From NCBI GenBank assembly GCA_012934845.2, contig WNNJ02000144.1, positions 30,094 to 94,093 on the forward strand: a stretch of 64,000 nucleotides of DNA. Direction: 5' to 3'. The translations under genes and the position numbers were made by a program. The first letter of the stretch is position 1. Each line of letters opens with the position of its first letter. The notes below the pieces were generated by a model. The model had not been told where the DNA came from and did no database searches. It saw nothing but the letters and a program-made list of their open reading frames with translations. This stretch comes from Pomphorhynchus laevis. Lineage: Eukaryota; Acanthocephala; Palaeacanthocephala; Echinorhynchida; Pomphorhynchidae. Shown piece after piece: positions 1 through 12,649 of the stretch.

Positions 1-2989
1 ACTTGAACTGATGAAGATAAAGTAAAAATCAATCATGACATTTTAAAAACAAACATATTCTATTGCCCCGATTTTGCATCTATGATCGGTATCGATTGAC
101 AAATAGAAATGACATTCTGTTGATTTACGGAATTTGGCAGCAGACATATTTTAGACGACATTAAAAATAGTAAATTAATTCCTTTTATTAACTAATACGA
201 ACCATTATTTATTGGAAAAATATTAATTTTACAATTTAATATAATTTATTAAATTGTAATTTATAAAAATTACAAATAAAAATATAATTTTATTTTATTA
301 ATATAATTAATTCTAAAATTAATTAATTACAATTATTAATTATAATTAATAAATTTGCAATTACAATAAATTTTGTTGATACTCCCAAGATGTTTTACAG
401 TGAATGCACGATCTTTAAAATATGTTTATCTCAAAAAGTTAGAAATAAACTGACTTTACGCCTAATATAATATCATTCAATGACAATAGCTATTTTCCAG
501 AATAATGGGGTTACTTGATAACGTTTAAATCTGTGTCAAGTTTGTGTATAATTAAAATATCTGAAATTGTTTTTGAATCCTAATTGATATCTGATTATTA
601 AAGAAATAATCATCTAATAAAATCTGTGAACAATAAAATTGCTTTAAAATAAAATGTTCTACGAATAACAGCTAAAAAAAGTTATAAATTTTAAAAATAG
701 TTAAATAACTGCAAAAGTAGTTCATCTTGATTTTTTGCTAACAGACAAAATACAAAAGCTTAAAGGTTTCAAAACCTTCATATATTAAAATTAATAATTG
801 AAACAATAAAAACGATTTATGCTATTGGAAAGTGTAATGAATTTCTAACAATGAATTTCTAACGACCTTTTATGAACTGCATTTAAATATGATTACATTT
901 TATGTTGATAATGTTAATGAATATATGTTTAATCTCAAATGAAAGCATAATTCAGTCTTATGCCGAAAGTTATAATTTCTTTAACAATTATAAGAACAAT
1001 CTACAATTATTAATATTAATCTTATCTCCATAATATTTAATGTTCTTTAAATAAATTGTTTAAATTAAAAAAAAATTATTTTATTTATTTAAAAATATAA
1101 ATTTATTATAATTATCCTTATTATTTGTATATTATAGAGAGCTACGAAGAAAACATCTTACAAATTCTTCACTCTATCCGCTCCTTCTGCAATGAATTGG
1201 TTCGTTGTAAAATGATCGTGTTTAAATTGAACACGTTCAAATATTCTAGATATTAAACATCAATATGAAAATAGGGAAATATTGCAATTTAAATTCTAAA
1301 AAGTTATCTACTCATTATCGTGTTTGCTAATAAAGAATTTTTCTCTAATCTTCTATCGCTACTTTATCATCTTACAAATTCTGTATTATTTGCTTAAATT
1401 TTAGAATCGGAATTTCAGAACAATCAATCAAACGTCTAAATTATTGAACAAATCGACAAGTTCACTGAAAATCAAATAACTGAAAATTGCAATTAATATG
1501 GTGTGACAAAAAAGGAAGCCAACATTAATAAATAAATAAATTAATTAGCCAACATTAATTAATAAATTTAGTAACATGTGATTGATATATAATGCAAATT
1601 ACAAAAATATAAATATTTTTAAATAATCAGGGACTACAATTTATTTCGGACAGACTAATAGTTTTATTAGTCTGTCTAATAAAACTAAAAAAAATATTAT
1701 TTTTTTAATTATACAATTTATTTAGGACTCACTAATGATTTCTGATCGAACTACTATTTGTTCTTATCGTACAGAACGATAATGGCAATGCTGTTCGAAA
1801 AGCACTTTTCTCTTTGTATTAAATAATATTGTTGGAGTAATCTTTAACATAGTAATGCAAATGGTATCAAAGCCCAGTAATAATTAATAGTGAAAACGGT
1901 ATGTTATATGATATGTGGAGATTCTATATTTCCACATTCTATATGTATTATCTATTAAATGGGTAATGCAAGCCAATTTCAACGATATCATGAAATATTA
2001 AAAAATTTAAATCAAATGAAATTTTAGAAAAAAATTTAAAATTAAACCACTAAAAACTTACTGAAGATAGATCTTATTATGACTACATAGCATATCACTA
2101 ATACGTAAATGGAAATAGTGAAATTATCGCTGCAAGACAATTTGCCAATAAATAACATGAGTTCTAAGGAGAAGAGTGATTCACAAAAGTGAGCATAATG
2201 TAGATATTCATTAAAGAATAATGCCACGTAATATGTGATTTGCCAAGTAAATTTGTGGTATATAAGATAATTTGTGGTATACTAGTGATTAATAAAACAG
2301 AATGTAGTGTAATAATATTAAGTTCAAAAATATTCCACAATAAAATCTATTTATTATTGAAGTAGAAAATAATTAAATTGAATATAAAATAAATTCACAC
2401 GAGTATGAATAAGAGTTGCATAATAATCGAAGGATATTTTCACTTAATTGAATCTATTTTTTATAACTTCAAATTTTATTCGTTATTACATTAAAAACAA
2501 ATGTAAAATTGCTATTTTTTAATAACATTTTAAAACCGAAAGGCGAAGTTGCAAATGCGACATCCTTATTGTTGATTTCTTAATTACTATGTTAAAATTT
2601 ATCTTTTACATTGTAATTATATTGTAAATACAATTTATAGTTATTTATTGTAATGACTAAAAGCTTTTTGTGCTTTTAATATTTAGAATATTAAGTCATT
2701 ATTATTTTTAAATTGAGTTACTACTTAAACATAAAATATTTTTTTTGAAAAAGTAATCTAAAATCTTCTCAGATAAAATCTTCTCAACAAAATATAATGC
2801 AGCATGCATAATGGAGAGCATAAAAGGAGGAGGGTCGTCAATGCTGTTCCGTGATTAATAGTAGCGTGATGTTTCCGTATCTACCTATGCTAGGCTGGAG
2901 TTATCATATGTTACCATATGTCAGGCTTGATATATGGCAAATGTTGGAAATAAACATTTATTTTCGATATTAAACTAAAAATTTATGTT
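1..2989. other. AT-rich stretch without a recognisable gene
   Basis: The stretch is strongly A/T-rich with short homopolymers and stops in all frames. The only open frames are about 60 codons and have no recognisable domain. I see no gene, RNA gene or clear transposon, apart from the small perfect hairpin at 1649-1676. The last few dozen bases run into the PLE fragment that follows. Confidence 0.7.
1649..1676. repeat. Perfect 12-bp hairpin
   Basis: GACAGACTAATA is followed by the loop GTTT and its exact complement TATTAGTCTGTC. Just outside it, TACAATTTATTT recurs about 75 bp downstream as a short direct repeat. It could be the remnant of a small inverted-repeat element; the function is unknown. 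Confidence 0.6.
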
Positions 2990-3133
2990 ACAAAATATAA
3001 TTAAAAATAAATTAAAATTCTTAAGCGGGAAACTTTTAAGGATAATAAATAAAATACTTTGTATTAGAATAATATACTAGATAATTAAATTACATCAGAG
3101 GATGGAATAGAGGCAATTACATGATAAAATGAT
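2990..3133 (+). mobile_element. Penelope-like element fragment, 3' coding end and pLTR start
   Basis: This segment aligns by eye with 62460-62580. It has the same C-terminal residues (LSGK-type), a GGATAATAAATAA-type stop region, then ACTTTG(C/T)ATTAGAATAA and ATACTAGATA. It therefore represents the end of a PLE reading frame plus the start of a pseudo-LTR. The terminal-repeat sequence is cut near 3133 by retrotransposon A1 and resumes after 7190. The upstream RT is missing, so this is a truncated copy. Confidence 0.6.
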
Positions 3134-3239
3134 AACATAATAACTAGTTTAAATAATCGTGATAATTAACTACATACAATCAATCCAGTTCCAGATCAAT
3201 CCAGTTCCACTCGCTCCTCTTGCAGAATTTTTAGAGTGA

Positions 3240-4261
3240 ATGGGAGGACGCGAGAAAACAACTAAGACCGACACCAACTATAGACAACTGCAAGTACAGT
3301 GCTCGATACACGACTGCAGCGTCTGGACAACAATGGCCTGCGACAAGAATAAGTCTAAAGAAGACTTCGTATGTGGTTTTTGTGCCAATAAACTAATCCG
3401 CAACCTTTCCAATAAGCACATATCAACATCTAACATGTACAATCAAACTACCATGTCGTTTCTAATGTCCTTTCTCCACCCACTGACCCTGCCACCATAT
3501 ACACTTCCCAATCCATGTCATCTTCGCTCCCCGACACCTTACGTACCGTCCTTCCCGTCTCGTTTCTCAATAACTTGCATCCATCAATAAAAATACCTCC
3601 ACCAACCTCCACTATCCTTCCACTCATAACCTTTCCTCACATCGCTTACCACCCTCATTATTATCATTATCCTCTTAGTCTTCCGTCGTCAAACCAAATC
3701 CCTCCAACTCATCAACTACAAGCTCTTCTATAGTGATCTTACCCACTCACGTCAGTCGTCCTACTTTAGAAAGCGGTTTCCTTCTCGCGATCGTTGCGTC
3801 ATCGTCACTAATATCACTCCTTCCAACTCCTTGTCTCCACAAGCACGTCTCGACCACGATGTTTCCGCCTTCAGATTCATCCTCTCGTCTATTGTTCCTG
3901 CGGATAAACCATCCTTTTTCAAAAACATTTATTTTGTCGCATTCATCCGTCTAAACAAATCATCTCAATCCAATTCTACCCAGCACCCTCTCATAAAAAT
4001 TGTTTTCAAGCATTGCTCTCACGCGTCTACTGTCCTCTCTCAACGATTCAAACTCATGTCATCTTCAACCACTCGAATTTTCCCCGATCGCCCCCTTCTG
4101 AAATCGCTCAAATCTCTTATGCACGCATCGAAAAACGCCGTCGCAAGGAAAACGGCAAAACATCACTCTCCATCCGAAACATAGACGGAAATTTTCGAGA
4201 TGTCCACACCCGTCCCAAAATTCGATGGCGCTCCATCTCCACTATGTATCTTCTCCACTAG
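3240..4261 (+). pseudogene. Family A ORF1 remnant (PHD-like zinc finger protein)
   Basis: The ATG at 3240 opens a 116-codon frame. It begins MGGREKTTK and contains C-x5-C-x-VW and CGFC, the half-PHD zinc motif found at the start of every ORF1 in this window. After about codon 60 the frame is lost. Pieces in other frames (3515-3733, 3733-3954, 3831-4184, 4013-4261) match the middle and C-terminal parts of the intact A3 ORF1: ITPSNSLSPQARLDHDVSAF-like text, then the IRNIDGNF / RPKIRWRS end. In the intact family this is the RNA-binding partner of ORF2. Several indels make this copy non-functional. Confidence 0.75.
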
Positions 4262-7117
4262 CCCGTATCATCACTACAAACGGTTTCCGCCTCGGCCTCC
4301 TCAATACCAGATCTATTCTCAATAAATTCGATCTTATCCTCCACCTATTCACCAAGCAATCCATCGATCACTTATGCCTCTGCGAATCCTGGCACTCAGA
4401 TTCCGATGACCTTTCAATTCGCCGTCTGCTCTCTGTAGGTTGCTCCCTAGTCAAATCGCCCGCCCCCTAAACTCATGGACTTCTAAGTTCTCTAATCATG
4501 GTGACATCGTCGCATTCGCACGTCACAAAGCGTATCTTCGCAAAATCACTTCCCCTTCCAGCCCTTGCTCTTTTGAACTGCTCACTTGTCGTTCTAACCC
4601 GATCAATCTAGATCTCGCCATTGTATACCGTCCTGGTTCATTAGCTCCTACATCCTTATCTTTTTCCGAACTCGCTGACCTCCTTTCTCATTGTTCTTTG
4701 TCCTCAATCCCTTCACTCGTTCTAGGCGACTTTAACATCCGCCTCGACCGCCCCTCTTCCACCGAGTCCATCCAGTTCATCAACATTCTATCCAACTATA
4801 ATTACAAACGAATCTCCACTGCCCCCACACATATACTTCGTGGAGCACTCGACATCATCGCTGTCATCGATCAGTTTGCTGCCTACACTTCGATGTCCAT
4901 CTCTGATCCTAATCTATTCGTTCAATTTCTCGTCACCCTTGATATCACTCACAACCACACCCCTCATCACACACCTACAATCCTACGTCGCCCTTGGAGA
5001 AATCTTGACTTCTCCCTTCTCCACTCTGCCTTACCCAAATCGTCTATATCCTATACAACAATAACATATTCATCTCCTCACGATCTCGCCTTTCTTTTCG
5101 ACTCTGAACGCACATTCACTCTCGATCTTCTATTGCCCTTCAAGTCGCACCCACACCGTCGCTTGACCCGTGCCCCATGGTTTGACATCCAATGCCTACT
5201 CTCAAAGCGTCGACTCTGTCATTCTTTTCGAGTCTATCACCGCTCTCTCAGACGTGGTTTCCGCTTGATCACTCCGTTTTTCCGTGATACCTATCTTGCT
5301 CTTCGCCGGTCTAATCTCAACCTACTACGTACAAAATGCAACTCCCTCTGGCAGCATAAAATCATCACTTCATTCAACTCTAAGACTCTATGGCATACTT
5401 ATAACTCAATCCTTGATCGCTCCTCTTCGTCTTGCAACATCAATCCCCATTATTATTCGTCATTTCTCAAGATTAAAGTATCCACGTTGCTCTCTCACAC
5501 CCGGTCTCAATCCTATCCCACTCAGCCCCGCCTAGCCTCATTCTCCCAGAACTCTTTCATATTCTCTCTGTCTCACCTTTCGAAGTCTCATCTATTCTCA
5601 TCCCATTGCCCAACAAAACCTCCCCTGCCGATCCCCTGTCTACTCACATATTAAAATCCATATGCTTATCGATATCCCCATTTCTCACAACCTTGTTTAA
5701 CTCGTATATCCGCAGTCGTATCTTCCCTTCACACTGGAAATCCGCAATCGTTCGTCCCCTCTTTACAAAACAATCGCTCGACCGCTCCCTTCCTTCTAGC
5801 TATCGCCCCTTTTCACTACTCCCTACTCTTTCTAAGCTCTTAGAACGCCTCATCTTAATACAGATCAACGCTTATCTCTCCTCATCCAATCTGTAGCCTC
5901 CATTCCAATCCGCTTTGCGCTCTAATCACTCCAAGAAATTGCCTGCAGGAAAGTTTACAACGACTTACTCATTTCTCGAGACAAAGCTCAATAAAGTAAT
6001 CTCATCTCCCTTGACCTCTCCTCCGCATTCGACATTGTCGACCACACCGTCCTCCTTTCTCGCCTTCGTTATGATTACGGCTTTTCTTCTCCTCCGTAGA
6101 ATGGTTTGCCTCATATCTATCCGACCGTTCCTTTCGCGTATGTTCTAATTCATCATCTTCCCCTCCCATCCCTAATTTTTGCACGGTCCCACAAGGTTCA
6201 GTTCTAGGTCCCCTGCTTTCCTTTCTTCTGCTTGGCGATCTCTCTCCGTTTATCGAACTTTACTCCTTTAACGTCATGCAATACGCCGATGGCATCCTTA
6301 TCTATGCTCATGCACCCGCATATCGCATACACGATATCCGAATTTCTGACTCTAACTGTCTTTCTTCTATTTACAAACGTCTCTCCAATCTCCATCTCGT
6401 TCTAAACCCCGACAAGTCCAAAATAATGTGAATCCTCCCCCGTAAACTATACATATCTCCTTCCACTGTATATTTTGCCTCATCGATCATCCCCATAGTC
6501 TACAATCTCACTTTCTTAGGCTTCCATTTAAATGATCACCTTTCCCTTAAACCCTTCGTCCGTGAAAGGTTCGCTTGTCTAACTTAATTCTCCGTGACAT
6601 CCGCCGTATCCGCTCCCTTATCGACTTCCGTTCTTGTATGTCTATTATTTCATCGCTTCTTTTCCCTAAAATCGATTACTGTCTTAGCCTTTTCGCCAAT
6701 TCTCAAAAGTCTATAATCCTACCCCTACAACGAATAATGAACACCGCTGTTCGATTGCTCTTTCGTCTCCGTCGCTTCGACCACACATCCACATATTTTG
6801 CCCAACTCTCCCGGCCCACCATCCAAATCCGCATCAAACTCCGCTTTCTACTCGTAACTTTTCGTCTCATCGCTGTCGGCTCCCCATCGTTCATCAACGT
6901 TCATTTCTTAGACGACACTCGCCCTACCTCGCAATAGCTGCGTTCCCGTCATACCCTCTTACTCCACGTTCCCAATGACTCCAACAACTATGGTCTTCGA
7001 TCCTTCCTCGTCGCCGCCTCACTCGCCTGGAATCAACTCCCTCTTGACGTCCACTGCGCTCCCTCCTTTATCACATTCAAACATTTCCTTCGTTCACACC
7101 TTCTCGACACATGATTT
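4225..7117 (+). pseudogene. Family A ORF2 remnant (endonuclease-reverse transcriptase)
   Basis: Broken into frames at 4225-4470, 4440-5654, 5606-5896, 5915-6148, 6575-6937 and 6975-7190. Recognisable endonuclease pieces are LGLLNTRSILNK, CESWHSDSDD and VLGDFNIRLDRPS. RT pieces include the SSAFDIV region (as SAFDIVDHTVLL in nucleotide order near 6030), VPQGSVLGPLL (near 6190-6220) and MQYAD (near 6280). The catalytic YADD is altered, reading YADG. The C-terminal part (RRFDHTSTYFAQLS) matches A2 and A3. It is inactive. Confidence 0.75.
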
Positions 7118-7189
7118 ACATTTTGTTTTGTTGTGGTCATGTAAGCGTTCGCTTGCACGCATTTGCCACGTTAAAATAAATCTTTTTTG

Positions 7190-7565
7190 AATAGAAGTTT
7201 CTGCTGATGACTTCTAATCCTTATTCTAATAAATAGTAAATATTAGATAATCAAACTCCATCAGAGGATGGAATAGATGCACAAACATGATAGCATAGAA
7301 GTTTATGCTGATGAGTTCTAATCCTTATTCTGATACATCGTCTGATTTTAATTAGTCAATTGACAAATATTGATTTTTATTTAAAATTTCAAATCTTTAT
7401 TTTAATTTGATATAAATTAAATAAACACTCATATAACAATTATCAATTATTTATAATTATTTATTATTTATCATTTAATTATTTGAATTTTATTTAGCTT
7501 TTTTTAATTTATAAATAATATAAAATACGTAGACTCGGTAGCTTATTTTATTTAATAACAATTAT
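7190..7565 (+). repeat. PLE pseudo-LTR, two partial tandem units
   Basis: Two related units about 100 bp apart each carry GCTGATGA-x-TTCTAATCCTTATTCT, at 7200 and 7300. The second continues into ATACATCGTCTG, a TAGTCAATT-type tract and a TACGTAGACTCGGTAGCT end. The same order is seen in the pLTRs at 60528-60835 and 62583-62890 and, inverted, at 12124-12302. A1 lies in the first unit. Tandem pLTRs are typical of Penelope-like elements. Confidence 0.65.
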
Positions 7566-9860
7566 AAGATCACTAAGACTACATATTTTATTAAAACTTA
7601 AATAGATTACTTACAAAGTTGATAAATATCCGTAAGTATGAATAATCAGTTGACTATTTTGAATTCTGTGAATGTATCTAAAGATCGAGTTTTTTAAAAT
7701 TTGAGTAATGCATGTTTTTACATATGATTGTGAGTTGATTCACTGAATGCGTCATCATCAATTGAGGTAACATATGTGGCATCGATGTTTCTAGAACAAA
7801 TGATCTTCGATATCTTTGTATTATTAAGAAATTTTCTCATAACAATTTCCAATATTTATATGCCACACTCAAGTATTGAATGCATTCACTTATCAAAACT
7901 TGAGCATTTGAATATTTCCGTATTGCTATATAAGCAGCGTGCAATTATTTGTAATTTCTCTTTTATATACAATTTTGAATAAAGATCAAAAATTAACTAA
8001 GAAACCATCACTGGCCTTGTCTGCGTCCACATAATGATATTGTTGTTGACTGCATTGAAAGTAACTACTATTTTAGTAATATCCTGGCATTTCACACAAG
8101 AAAATATTTTATTTTTAGTTTTTATATTTGATAAGTAAATTATTATTTTACCAATCTTTTAAACCAGACGCGAAAGAACGACGATAACAGTATTTGATAC
8201 CGTTTTGTCATCATAATGATTCATCATTATCCTATTTGGTGAAGCCGTAGTGCTGGTTTAGCACTCTATGATGTTATTAGAGGTGTTTTAGTACCTCATA
8301 TACATTACTTGTTTATTACCGTATGCTAGTCCTTCTCTGCATTTAGCAGTGTGATGAATTTGGCACTGATGATTCATTGTGATGACGAAATGGTATCAAA
8401 TACTGTTATCGTCGTTCCTTTGCGTCTGGCATAAAAGATTGTTAACATAATTAACGCGGAATAGTATCACTCTCGTTTGAGAAATTATTATTTATTAAGT
8501 AAACTATTTCCAAGTCCATTTTCGGTATATACAATTTGATGTACATATTGTTGTTCCAACAGATGCCGAAACAAATAAAAATATAATAGTTTTGATAAAA
8601 TATTGTAACCAAGAGAAATGGGTAATTAAATAAAATAGATTATTAAACTGAGGCCTGTCTTTGCCGTAAAAAAATAATCATAACTGAGTTCAGTTTTGGT
8701 CGTAAGGATACAATAGTCAAATTTACATTTTGCTGCATCACAAAGATACTATTTTTTCAAATAAAAAATTGTATTTTTTCATTTCATATAAAACTAAATA
8801 CTAAATAATATCAAACATATCATATAAGTTTATTATATTTTAATTAATAAAATAATTTATAGAATTAATACACTGTATAAATACAACTTTAGGTTAGACA
8901 CTTATTTGGTAAGCTAATAATATTTATAAACTTATTTTATATCTTTATATCAAATTGAACAAATTAATTAAATGAAATTTGAATTAAAAATTATTGATGA
9001 TTAATTAATAATAAATAATTATCAACAAATAAAAAATAAAATTTTCAATATCTAACAGAAATTGATTTAAGATTTTTTATGAGATTTTTAGTTTTACGAT
9101 AATAAAAATTGATTTAATTTTTCCGAATTTATTACAATTGAAAGTAGATTGTGAAATAAAATCAGTTTTATAATATTATTATATCGTATTGTTTTTTGTT
9201 ATTGTTACAAATAATAAAATTGCGTGCATAACCAAATGACGCAAAATTATACCAGCATGTCATTTATTTATTAAATATTGCAATATTAAAAAATTTAATA
9301 AATTTAAACAAATAAAATTTTAATAATTTTAACTTTTACAGATATCTAAGAACATATTTATTCAGCATTATTTGTGCATTTTTATTTGTTTGAAGTTTGC
9401 ATTTTGATTAAAATTTTTGAATATATTCATTTGAATGCTGAAATTGCGAATTATATGCGGAATACAACGACACTATTAACCTCAAGAAAAGAGGATTAAA
9501 GATTAAACTAATTATCAATAATACACCATAATTATTATTCCTAATACAAAATGATTTGTATACTTACGTAATGCTTTCTTCTTTGCAATTCCTGAAAGCA
9601 TCGCAGTAATAAAGTATTCTGTAATATAATATTTGATATATAATATTTAAATGATAGATTCATTTCTAGAATGTTGGAACTATGCATAATTATTTCAAAA
9701 CGCATAGTATTTGAATCCCTCAAAGAAAAATTTTTGTAGTTAGCATAAAACTGAAATAATTATGAAGTTATGAATCAATTATTAGAATATTAATAATACG
9801 ACATTTTAAGAATAAAATTGTTCTTACGAAATGTGATATCAGTTTTTAGGAAGTATAATG
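7566..9860. other. AT-rich stretch, no gene seen
   Basis: Apart from the inverted-repeat element at 8164-8430 I see only A/T-rich sequence with short chance frames (7776-7982 and 9541-9723). Neither frame has a recognisable motif. Confidence 0.65.
8164..8430. repeat. Inverted-repeat element related to the 14.3-kb array
   Basis: The left arm, beginning CCAGACGCGAAAGAACGACG (8164-8226), is matched by the complement of the right arm, about 8368-8430, with few mismatches over about 63 bp. The interior and arms resemble, in inverse order, the 300-bp unit at 14278-14999. Shared text includes TTTCGTCATxAxxATGA, CTCATCAGTGCCA, GCAGAGAAGGAC and GGTGAAGC. The right arm has CTGATGA at about 8367 followed by GAAA at about 8387 (+), so it carries a hammerhead-like core. 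The stem II closing pair is poor here (TCAT/ATGA flanked by a T-C mismatch). It is probably a rearranged, inverted dimer of the array repeat. Confidence 0.7.
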
Positions 9861-10334
9861 CGCTACCACAGACGCCTAGCCCCAATGAGGCATTTGACCT
9901 TAGTCTACTCATCACTACAAGGTGGTAACCTTAGTGTGGCCAAGTAGCTACACAACGCCGACAATACTTAATCATCAGTAAACCTCAGAAAAGAATTCAC
10001 TAAGCGAACGCTCCTCCATCGGTGACCAGCCTTACATCAGGTATGGTTTGCGTAAGCAAAGGCTTGTTCAGCAATCTTCGTAAGCTGATAAAGAAAGGAA
10101 CTAAAGGAATGATAGAACACGTGTTGTCCAGTGAAGTCACTGCTTACGCAAAAATCATTTCAGATGTAAGGCTGGCAACCGGTGGAGGAGCATTGAATTA
10201 TTTCAGAGGTTTACTGATGATTAAGTACTGTCAAAGTTATGCAGCTACAGGGCCAAACTGATAACACCACCATGAAGTGATGAGTAGACTAAGGTCGAAA
10301 CGCTCTATAGTGGGCTAGGCGCCTGTGGAAGGCG
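9861..10334. repeat. Long imperfect palindrome (about 195-bp arms)
   Basis: The left arm, 9861-10058, runs from CGCTACCACAGACGCCTAG to TTTGCGTAAGCA. It is complementary to the right arm, 10141-10334, which runs from TGCTTACGCAAAAATC to GGCGCCTGTGGAAGGCG, leaving a loop of about 82 nt. Shared blocks in reverse order include GACCTTAGTCTACTCATCAC, TACTTAATCATCAGTAAACC and CCAGCCTTACATC. It is less AT-rich than its surroundings. An 80-codon frame inside it is an accident of the repeat. It could be a foldback transposon or MITE, or two head-to-head copies of one short repeat. I saw no clear target duplication. Confidence 0.85.
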
Positions 10335-12123
10335 TATTCCCCGTAGAGCTTTCCGACGAAGGTTGTAAAAAAGCATACAGGTTTATACTTTCCTGTTCGT
10401 GTTAATTAAAAAAGTTTTATTGAAATTCTTTCTTATTAATATAACGTCACCAGTGGTTTTCAATGCGTTATCCGTTAAATTGACTATTGTTTCATTCAAT
10501 TGCTTGTCCGAAATCTAATAAATCGTTATTTCTATTAGATAGTTATTCAAAGTCCATTTTATATCATCCTATCCTTGAACTTTTTTCGCCAATTTCAATT
10601 CACATCAAACTTAATACATTTCATATAATATATTCCATTTTTATTTAAATTTTATTTTCTAGGCTTATAAACTTAATGTTTTTATAGCTAATAGCATAAA
10701 TAGCATTACGTAAAATAGATGAATTTAGCAGAATTTGTATTTAATTAATTATATATCGAAATTATTCCTTTACAGAGAGTTGTCTACATATATAATCTAC
10801 GCGTGCATATTCTTATCATTTTAATAATAAATTAGAATATCGTAAAAATTTAGCCTTCAAGCAAAATGATTATATTTTTTAAACATGTACATTTATGAGT
10901 TTATATATAATTCGGTTGTAGAATAAATGCTAAAATTCTGTCGTGTCAGAATTGATGTCAATTACCTTATGATATTAACAGAAAAATACTAGGACTTTTA
11001 AATTTAAATTCAAAATTTTAAATCAAATAGCATAAGGCATATTCTTATGGTTACTAGATCAATATTTTCAAAGATGTTTATTCATTATCTTTGTGATTAC
11101 ATCAAGCGTATTACTCCATTTGATATTTTCTATTCCAGGACCAAACTCACATTTTACCAGCACTTGCAAGATAGCTTTATGTTTAGCCTTTGAAAAACAT
11201 CATCAGTTTCAGGACTGGAGGTCTTCACACCAAAGTGAAGTATAAATATAGATTGTTACAAAAAGGTAATGCAATAAAGCAGCTTGAGCTTTCAAGGTTA
11301 ATGCAGTGGAACACTAAACCGAACACTACATTTAAAAAGTGCGCTTGCAACTTATCGAGAAATAAGCAACTAAACGTAATACGTATTCCGGTAAAATATC
11401 AAAGTATAACATGTTTCTGGACCAGCCTACAATACTTTAAAAATAATAAATTTCGAAAGCTGTAATTGAGTATGTTTAAATTTTAAAAGTCAGTAATTTA
11501 GCGATAGAAATTAGTGATATTGAGAATTAAACGTTTGCTATGTAGCTTACCCTTCTACATATGCTCGAGTTAATATACCAGATGGACTGCAAATGCTGTC
11601 AGCTTTGCGTACTACCATTACAATAAGTATATTAAAAATAAGTATTCTCATCCTTATTTCTAAAAAAAAAGATATTTAAAAAAGATTTGATATCAAATAT
11701 TTTCATTTTTGATGTAATAATTAGTAAGGAGAAAATCGAAACGATTAAACGTCTGTTTACTCACAATAAATGATAGAGGAAAAATCAATGGAATTTAAAT
11801 TTAATAAATTAAGTGACGACTATTTAAAATTAGTTTAAAATTTGCATTGAAAACTTCGTAAATATGCGTGAGTTAAAGCACAGTGAGAACTAAATAAGAA
11901 ATTAAAACAAATTATAATTCCATTGTCTGTAATTATGTAAAAATGTAATAATATTTAGTAAACCTTATCTAGTCTACATAAGCCATTTTCATAATTTACA
12001 GCAATCATTTTTGAATTTAGTTAAGAGCACATTTTTTATTATTTTACTAAAGCTAATGCTTGATTTCACCATATTCCTAAACACTTTATATTTCATAAAT
12101 TTCAAGTATTTTCGATTAAATCG
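10335..12123. other. AT-rich stretch, no gene seen
   Basis: There is no supported gene. The 91-codon frame at 11190-11465 has no motif I recognise and its composition matches the background. Confidence 0.6.
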
Positions 12124-12302
12124 GACCAGCTTACTGAGTATACGTATTTTATACTATATATAAATTAAAATAAATAATAAATGTAATAAATAATTATAAA
12201 TAATAAATATTTATAGATTAGATAAATATTATGGTTCATCAGGAGGACTGTTTTGCTATCAGGAATCGACATTCTATTCCTCGACCTAACATAGCAGCGT
12301 CG
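12124..12302 (-). repeat. PLE pseudo-LTR, inverted and shortened
   Basis: Read on the minus strand, 12302-12236 gives CGCTGCTATGTTAGGT, CCTGATAGCA, CAG and TCCTCCTGATGA in the same order and spacing as the pLTR at 62583-62650. AATACGTATACTCAGT follows at its far end near 12130. Upstream on the minus strand (12350-12303) GAGGAAATACGTCATTA matches 62563-62580. It is about 120 bp shorter than the complete pLTRs. Confidence 0.7.
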
Positions 12303-12649
12303 AAAAATGCATGATAATGACGTATTTCCTCTTATGAAATAAAATTATCTAGTCTTATTTTAATTCAGAATATGAAAATACACTATCCATAAAGATTTTA
12401 CTCTCGGAGCTAAAATTATTTATTAATATTTTGTATATTTATATATTTTTAATGATTTAATGTTTGAATTGATAATTATAGTAAACTGGTTAAACTCGAT
12501 AACATTATTTTATATATCGGTTATCGATATAATAATTTAATTAATAATAATTTAACCATAATTTAATATAAATTAATTATTAATAATTTATATTAATAAA
12601 TAATTATATTGTTATCACTACACATTAATGCTATGTAACATTATTTTAA

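Larger units (their letters stand above)
3134..7189 (+). mobile_element. Non-LTR retrotransposon A1 (family A, decayed)
   Basis: A nearly full-length but broken copy of family A. The 5' leader contains TTCCAG repeats (about 3185-3215); ORF1 remains start at 3240; ORF2 remains run from 4225 to about 7117. The 3' end has GCGT..ACGC, GCATTTGCCAC, AAATAAATC and then a run of six T. The sense strand is pyrimidine-rich and clearly richer in GC than the flanks, so the borders are visible by composition. It sits inside a PLE terminal repeat, whose two halves lie at 3090-3133 and 7190-7240. Compared with A3 it carries many frameshifts and stops and looks old. Border positions are accurate to about 10 bp. 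Confidence 0.8.

Noticed and set aside
10022-10261. 79-codon open frame.
   Set aside because: It lies entirely in the 474-bp palindrome, has no known motif, and its complement is equally structured; it is an artefact of the repeat.
11190-11465. 91-codon frame as a possible host exon.
   Set aside because: No domain, background base composition, no splice-site support, and no second copy.
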